Source: Lachnospiraceae bacterium UBA7480 (GTDB lineage Bacteria > Bacillota > Clostridia > Lachnospirales > Lachnospiraceae). From it: a DNA stretch of 10,256 bases. The notes beneath the pieces were generated by a model. It saw only the letters and a program-made list of their open reading frames with translations. It had not been told where the DNA came from and did no database searches. The stretch is from NCBI GenBank assembly GCA_002479655.1, contig DLOQ01000111.1, positions 1 through 10,256 of the forward strand, written 5' to 3'. How positions within the stretch are numbered: position 1 is the first letter of the stretch; each line of letters opens with the position of its first letter. Positions 6,205-10,256 of this stretch are shown in pieces. The position numbers and the translations under genes are program-made.

Positions 6205-7359
6205 CTATACAAGGGCTGCAGTTATACTTTTCTTTAGCTGCATATATGCCTCATATGTTGGTGTCGTACCTTCAAGAAAACCACTCTGGTACGCATCACT
6301 CTTCTTGATATCATTTCGTTTCAGTATATTAGATAGATTCTCTACCGTTATACCATTGCGATTTCTGGTAATGAATATACTATCATTGCGATCATATTCA
6401 TCCAGTAATTCCGGATAATGTGTAGAAAAAATAAGTGTTCCACCATTCTTATTCAGCCTGCTATCCATAAAGAAACGCATCAGCGTAGTAACTATTTCTT
6501 TGTTGAAATGGTTCTCAATTTCATCCACAACAATATATCCGCCATTTTGCAATACTTCCTGAGCCAAGGTAAAAGTTATCATTCCTTTTACAGTACCTGA
6601 AGAAAGATAATTGTTCAATTCCACAGGATTGTTAAGCAGAATTTCTTCTTCTCCCTTAAATTTCAGATGGATTAAGGGCTTTTTGTCCTTTTCATCAAAA
6701 TACAGGCTCTCAATCGTTGGATCCAGGAACGTGATAACCTCTTTAGGTATTTCTTCCGAGAACGGAAGCACATTCACATTCGTATATTTCAAGAGATCAA
6801 CAATTCGCAAATGTTCCTTTGTCTTTTTATTTTTGGCAATCATTATACTTACATCATCAGACAAAAACTCCTCCCGGCTGCTTCTGATTATTGCCGGCTC
6901 TCTTCCATCAAAAGATAACATTGCCTTACGAGTAGTTACCTCATCTGCTTTCTTTGTCCATAAAGACTCTGAGACAATACTGTAACTTGCCCCTTCCTGC
7001 TTACTCTTACGAGACGTAATAATCGTTTCTAATCGGCAAATCTCTTTTGTCTTTCTCGAAAAAAAATATGAATTCAATTTAACTTTTTGTGCATCTCCCA
7101 AAATATCTCTGGTCTCAATGTGGTTAATTGGCTCATTATTGATCATTTCCAATACAAGCAAAATCACCTTTAATACAGAAGTCTTTCCTGAAGCATTGAT
7201 ACCAATGAATCCATTTGCAGAATTTAGATAAATATTTGAAAATAATGGACACAAAATGTTCTTATGTTCTTTTGCAACTCTCTGCTGTGCATAAAAATTC
7301 AAATCCAATTTTTCCTTAAAAAGTGGTAGTCCTTCCGCTGTAATACGAAGAAGTTTCAT
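6205..7359 (-). CDS. AAA15/AAA21-type ABC-like ATPase, partner of a TOPRIM-like protein
   Basis: From the ATG at 7359 the product has 384 residues. It has an SMC/OLD-type ABC ATPase head: Walker A GINASGKTS (53-61, K59), a long insertion (about 75-240), an ABC signature-like LSSGTVKG (252-259), Walker B YIVVDEIENHF (D279-E280) and a switch histidine in FSTHYPELLDE (H314). All motifs are intact. A TTG four codons further upstream is in frame, but it overlaps the GGAGG that sits 5 nt before the ATG, so ATG 7359 is chosen. Such heads form dimers that sense phage products and hold or activate a nuclease partner (OLD/Gabija, PARIS, Septu, AbiL). No nuclease domain is fused; the next gene, 9 nt downstream, supplies the TOPRIM candidate. 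A palindrome and a strong promoter precede it, suggesting regulated expression. Confidence 0.82.
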   Translation of the reverse strand: MKLLRITAEGLPLFKEKLDLNFYAQQRVAKEHKNILCPLFSNIYLNSANGFIGINASGKTSVLKVILLVLEMINNEPINHIETRDILGDAQKVKLNSYFFSRKTKEICRLETIITSRKSKQEGASYSIVSESLWTKKADEVTTRKAMLSFDGREPAIIRSSREEFLSDDVSIMIAKNKKTKEHLRIVDLLKYTNVNVLPFSEEIPKEVITFLDPTIESLYFDEKDKKPLIHLKFKGEEEILLNNPVELNNYLSSGTVKGMITFTLAQEVLQNGGYIVVDEIENHFNKEIVTTLMRFFMDSRLNKNGGTLIFSTHYPELLDEYDRNDSIFITRNRNGITVENLSNILKRNDIKKSDAYQSGFLEGTTPTYEAYMQLKKSITAALV

Positions 7360-7374
7360 AACTGCCTCCAAATT

Positions 7375-7397
7375 TATAAACGTCTTTGACGTTTATA
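7375..7397 (-). promoter_or_regulatory. Perfect 10+10-bp palindrome in the ATPase leader (candidate operator or hairpin)
   Basis: The arm TATAAACGTC, a 3-nt spacer and the exact reverse complement of the arm lie between the predicted transcription start (about 7407) and the ribosome binding site (GGAGG, 7365-7369). As DNA it would be a dimeric repressor site; as RNA it would be a hairpin with a 3-nt loop, 5 nt before the ribosome binding site. There is no T-tract. Confidence 0.6.
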
Positions 7398-7413
7398 TTT
7401 TCTATTTAAGTGT

Positions 7414-7442
7414 AGTATATCACCTTATTTAATATTTATCAA
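7414..7442 (-). promoter_or_regulatory. Strong promoter of the ATPase-TOPRIM operon
   Basis: The minus strand has TTGATA at -35 (7437-7442, 5 of 6), exactly 17 bp, and TATACT at -10 (7414-7419, 5 of 6) with extended -10 TGA (7420-7422). It is the best promoter in the window and lies about 55 nt upstream of the start codon. Upstream of it, 7443-7625 is AT-rich and shows nothing else I can name. Confidence 0.72.
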
Positions 7443-7625
7443 CGGATTTTCTGTTTTTAACTTATCTATTTTCTTTTCATATAATTTCCAACCCCTACAG
7501 TTGTTATGATTTTCACACCCTTTACTATTTTTACATTGACAATATGCTTAAAGTTCCACGTTTCAGCTTATTATTGTAATTTTAATGGGTCAGTCTAATG
7601 CTGAACCGAAATCAAGACTCATCCA

Positions 7626-7777
7626 CAAAATGGTGTAGTAGTGGTATAGTAAACACCTTATTTTTCTATGTAACCATTGCTTTAACAGGCTTTTTCGGAA
7701 CCTCTCAAGGTACTGCCGTGGCACACAAAAAGTATCGTAATCATATTCAATTTTCCTCCTGAGATGCTCTAATTTGC
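7626..7777 (-). repeat. Copy B of the 152-bp dispersed direct repeat
   Basis: Ungapped match to 3636-3787 in the same orientation. It lies upstream of the ATPase-TOPRIM module. The repeat homology stops at ATTTGC; the 8-mer ATTTGCCG occurs here at 7772-7779 and again at 7792-7799, exactly where host-like sequence begins. Confidence 0.8.
7682..7744 (-). pseudogene. 20-residue mini-ORF resembling the start of a low-molecular-weight tyrosine phosphatase (copy B)
   Basis: AGGAGG (7755-7760), 10 nt from the ATG, opens MITILFVCHGS with C-x5-R (CHGSTLR), as in copy A. It stops at TAA after 20 residues, earlier than copy A. The frame beyond the stops again reads YYTTTTPF. The first 15 codons are better conserved at the protein level than the middle of the repeat, which suggests that the head was once translated. 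Confidence 0.35.
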
Positions 7778-7787
7778 CGTGTTTTAG

Positions 7788-7964
7788 CGCGATTTGCCGA
7801 AATTGCAGTATGTGCTAATCAAGGAAGTGCTGGCGCTGTATTCGCCCTATCATGAAATGGATATTCGCCAGTTTGCAGATAAGATGAACATACTGTATAC
7901 GGCAGCCAAACCGGAAATCAATCTTAAACTCCTGCGGCAGAAAGCAGGGACGCGCGCGCTTTAA
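7788..7964 (+). pseudogene. 3' remnant of an unidentified plus-strand gene
   Basis: A frame of 58 residues runs on the plus strand from just after a TAG (7785-7787) to TAA at 7962-7964. It contains LPKLQYVLIKEVLALYSP, then EMDIRQFADKMNILYTAA, then INLKLLRQKAG. The helical, protein-like composition and GC content match the genes to its right, not the AT-rich island. There is no ATG with a ribosome binding site near its 5' end, and the frame starts within a few bases of the end of repeat copy B. It reads as the tail of a resident gene whose 5' part was removed or displaced when the island arrived. It converges on the HD-GYP gene, overlapping its stop codon by 3 bases. I do not recognise the family. 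Confidence 0.45.
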
Positions 7965-9280
7965 GCTTCTCCCTCTTCTTCAACGTCCGCCGTCAGCGCA
8001 AAAAACGCCTCCACAACCGCCGGATCAAAATGCGTCCCGGCTTCCTCCCTGATGATCGCATACGCCTTTTCGAGCGGCATGGCATCTTTATAGCAGCGTT
8101 TGGAGGTTAGTGCGTCAAAAACATCCGCCACCGCCATAATCCTTGCGCAAAGCGGTATTTCTTCCCCGCTGATGCCATGGGGATAGCCTTTTCCATTCCA
8201 CCACTCGTGATGATACGCCGCCATCTCCACCGCCATATTCAGATACTCTGATTCCCCAAGCTCCGTCTTTGCATGGGCAAGCAATTCCTCGCCTGCCGTG
8301 GTATGCGTTTTCATAACCTCAAATTCTTCCTCCGTCAGTCTCCCCGGCTTGTTTAAGACAATATCCGGAATATGTATTTTCCCGATGTCGTGAAGCGGCG
8401 CCGCCACTACCATGTTACTAAGATACTGCTCTGTCAGAATATCACTATATTTACCCTGCTTTTTCAACTCTTTTGCGATACTCTCCACATATTCCGCCGT
8501 GCGCCTGATGTGACCGCCCGTGTTGTCGTCCCTGTTCTCCACGACCTCCGCCATGAATGTGATCATGCCGGACTGCATGCCGGAAACCCGCTCATGGTAA
8601 AAGGAACGCTTATTGCCCTGCATGATCAGCGCAATGATCGTGATCGTCATAATAAATGCGGCGATGCTGCTGATACCGATAAAGGAAGAAAGACTGTGCC
8701 TGTAGGCTTCTGCTGCTGCCAGCGCATTTTCCCCATCTCCCGCAAGCTGCTTTGCAACTTCACGGGAAAAAAACAACATCAGGATACCGACCGCCCAAAG
8801 CAGATACCGCTCAGATCTTTGCAGGCTTCTGTGCTGCATATTCTCCTGAAACCAGCTGCGCCAGTTCTTCCCTTTCACATAGAATAAAATAATCGGTACG
8901 GTCAATATTCCATAAACCGCAAACTGGCAGATCTGTGTTTCCCGTTCCTGCAGCTCCAGCAGATACGGCGGCACAAGCAAAATGGGAACAAAAAGCCCGT
9001 TGATAATGCCCATAAACGGTATCATCAGAACCAGCCCCCACAGTCTGTGTTTTTTCCTGCCAAGACAGGTATTTAACGCAATCATAAACAGCGCCGCAAT
9101 TGTTGCGGCATCTTTCCCAACAGCTAAAGCCACAATACAGATAAGGAAAAAACTTGCATAATAATAAATGCGCTGTTTTTTAGCTTCCATGTCCGGCTCT
9201 AAAAATACATATTTTTTTATCAGGAAACCACTGACTGTAATCGCTACTGTTTCCAACAATTCCAGTATTTCCGTTACCAT
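7961..9280 (-). CDS. Membrane-anchored HD-GYP domain phosphohydrolase
   Basis: In this 439-residue protein residues 1-220 are mostly hydrophobic, with about six or seven membrane segments (roughly 10-25, 40-71, 80-105, 117-135, 158-172, 197-220). Residues about 235-425 are a cytosolic HD-GYP domain: H257 (TGGHIRR), the HD pair H297-D298 in LHDIGKIHIPD, H326, HHEWWNGKGYPHG (H357-H358 and G365-Y366-P367) and D386 in VADVFDALT. All metal-binding positions and the GYP signature are present. HD-GYP proteins hydrolyse cyclic di-GMP or other cyclic dinucleotides; the N-terminal part is probably a membrane sensor. There is no GGDEF domain. The start lies 3 nt after the stop of the protease gene without a good ribosome binding site of its own, so translation is probably coupled. 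The substrate is not decided by sequence alone. Confidence 0.9.
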   Translation of the reverse strand: MVTEILELLETVAITVSGFLIKKYVFLEPDMEAKKQRIYYYASFFLICIVALAVGKDAATIAALFMIALNTCLGRKKHRLWGLVLMIPFMGIINGLFVPILLVPPYLLELQERETQICQFAVYGILTVPIILFYVKGKNWRSWFQENMQHRSLQRSERYLLWAVGILMLFFSREVAKQLAGDGENALAAAEAYRHSLSSFIGISSIAAFIMTITIIALIMQGNKRSFYHERVSGMQSGMITFMAEVVENRDDNTGGHIRRTAEYVESIAKELKKQGKYSDILTEQYLSNMVVAAPLHDIGKIHIPDIVLNKPGRLTEEEFEVMKTHTTAGEELLAHAKTELGESEYLNMAVEMAAYHHEWWNGKGYPHGISGEEIPLCARIMAVADVFDALTSKRCYKDAMPLEKAYAIIREEAGTHFDPAVVEAFFALTADVEEEGEA

Positions 9281-9283
9281 GGT

Positions 9284-10192
9284 CTATACACCGTGCCTTT
9301 CGCGTTTTCTGTGTGAGGCGCTTTTCATACTAAGGGTCAACGCCATAATTATCATCGGGATCAAACTGATGATACCAATATATGCAGGACCTAAGACCGC
9401 CTTGTCTGCATATTCCGGTTTTGACAGATAGGCAAATACCGTAAATGCATTGATTGCGCCATGCATCAGAGACGGCAGCCAGATCGTCTGTGTCTTTTCA
9501 TATACATAATCTAATAAAATCCCCATCACAACCGTAACGATACAAAATACGATCGGTCCAAGCACCGGCGCCCCAAGATATTCTTTACCATATTCATAAC
9601 CCGCAAGAATGATAGCCGGCCAGTGCCAGACGCCCCAAATCGTACCGCCAACGATACGTCCCTTGGTAACGCCAAGCTTCCCCTTCAGATAAGGATACAG
9701 CGCGCCTCTCCAGCCGACTTCTTCTCCCAGCGCTATAAACATATTGAAAAATGGTGCAATCGTAACTGCCTGAATAGTAGAGATCAGAAGATATATGGGA
9801 ACCGTTAAGCCTTGCTCTTCCATCTGTTCCAATGCGCCGGTCTCTTCCAGGAGTCTGTGCAAAGTCAAAAATTCCGGATCATATGCATCCGGAAAAAACG
9901 CAAAGAATAAAACACCACCGATGATGCTTAGCAGCGCCGGCATCCAAAGCGCAAAAAACAAATATCGGATCTTGCCTTTCAGATGCGGGATCCATCCCAT
10001 CCCCTTTAGTGGTATCCTTGCTATTAGTACCCCCAGAAACGGCATATACATAGCGACTGCTAAAAACAAGCCGAGCGCCATATTATTACCATTGTTCGAG
10101 AATACGCTTCCCACGATCTCCAAGATCCATGCCAGTCCAAAAGCCACTATCATATATATCGTGAATTGTTTTCTGCTCATTGATTCAGCCAT
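9284..10192 (-). CDS. CPBP family intramembrane glutamic endopeptidase (CAAX protease / Abi)
   Basis: From the ATG at 10192 this is a 302-residue multi-pass membrane protein. The CPBP (PF02517) motifs are complete: EEVGWRG (E157-E158 and R162), WGVWHWP (H190) and LMHGAIN (H244). These form the active site of intramembrane proteases related to Rce1; bacterial members process peptides or confer bacteriocin self-immunity. An in-frame ATG further upstream (10237) would add 15 residues, but GGAGAGGTGG (10199-10208) sits 6 nt before the 10192 ATG, so the shorter form is preferred. Hydrophobic segments fill most of the length, with a soluble loop near residues 103-130. It is almost fused to the HD-GYP gene (3 nt gap), so the two form an operon whose promoter lies beyond the window edge. 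No substrate can be inferred. Confidence 0.88.
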   Translation of the reverse strand: MAESMSRKQFTIYMIVAFGLAWILEIVGSVFSNNGNNMALGLFLAVAMYMPFLGVLIARIPLKGMGWIPHLKGKIRYLFFALWMPALLSIIGGVLFFAFFPDAYDPEFLTLHRLLEETGALEQMEEQGLTVPIYLLISTIQAVTIAPFFNMFIALGEEVGWRGALYPYLKGKLGVTKGRIVGGTIWGVWHWPAIILAGYEYGKEYLGAPVLGPIVFCIVTVVMGILLDYVYEKTQTIWLPSLMHGAINAFTVFAYLSKPEYADKAVLGPAYIGIISLIPMIIMALTLSMKSASHRKRERHGV

Positions 10193-10256
10193 CCTGTTCC
10201 ACCTCTCCGACGTAAATTCCCACATACCAATCCCCATTCCGGAGCGCTTAGCGACG

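Noticed and set aside
7360..7371. TTG start giving the ATPase four extra residues
   Set aside because: The TTG and next codon overlap the GGAGG that serves the ATG at 7359.
8372..8887. A 171-codon open frame on the plus strand
   Set aside because: It lies wholly antisense to the HD-GYP gene, has low-complexity His/Arg-rich composition and no ribosome binding site; other long plus-strand frames at 4505-4744, 5078-5293, 5861-6121 and 6611-6985 are antisense shadows as well.

Overview
The window looks like a low-to-mid GC Firmicute of the class Clostridia, most probably a gut Lachnospiraceae. This is inferred from AGGAGG-type ribosome binding sites, TTGATA/TATACT promoters, the RelE/ParE, HD-GYP and CPBP family types, and the style of a serine recombinase remnant. 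No rRNA, tRNA or other taxonomic marker is present, so the assignment is approximate. Almost every gene lies on the minus strand, so transcription runs from high to low coordinates.

Two sections differ visibly in base use. About 7790-10256 is more GC-rich and looks like resident chromosome: a CPBP (CAAX-type) membrane protease and a membrane-anchored HD-GYP phosphohydrolase, nearly abutting, plus a short plus-strand 3' remnant of an unidentified gene (7788-7964). About 320-7785 is AT-rich and looks like an accessory (defence/mobile) island. At its far left is the C-terminal scrap of a large serine recombinase (44-319).

Within the island, read in the direction of transcription, there are two modules. 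Each begins with a copy of a 152-bp direct repeat (7626-7777 and 3636-3787; 28 mismatches over the 147 bp I aligned, no gaps). Module 1 has a strong promoter, a perfect 10+10-bp palindrome in the leader, an AAA15/21-type ABC-like ATPase (6205-7359), a small TOPRIM-like protein 9 nt behind it (5677-6195), and then a DUF3298-like lipoprotein (3931-5535). Module 2 has a Phd/YefM antitoxin and RelE/ParE toxin (2818-3403), a STAND/ORC-like ATPase split by a single-base frameshift and lacking the Walker A lysine (1518-2572), and an HNH endonuclease with a C-terminal winged-helix-like region (433-1254).

The ATPase-TOPRIM pair follows the plan of known abortive-infection systems (OLD/Gabija, PARIS, AbiL, RloAB), in which an ABC-type ATPase holds or senses and a TOPRIM nuclease acts. 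The STAND-like ATPase plus HNH pair could be a second nuclease-effector system, now apparently broken in its ATPase. The least explained parts are the repeat that precedes each module, whose copies both carry a mini-ORF resembling the first residues of a low-molecular-weight tyrosine phosphatase, and a plus-strand foldable element at 1385-1517. I see no CRISPR array, tRNA, rRNA, complete insertion sequence or complete integrase.
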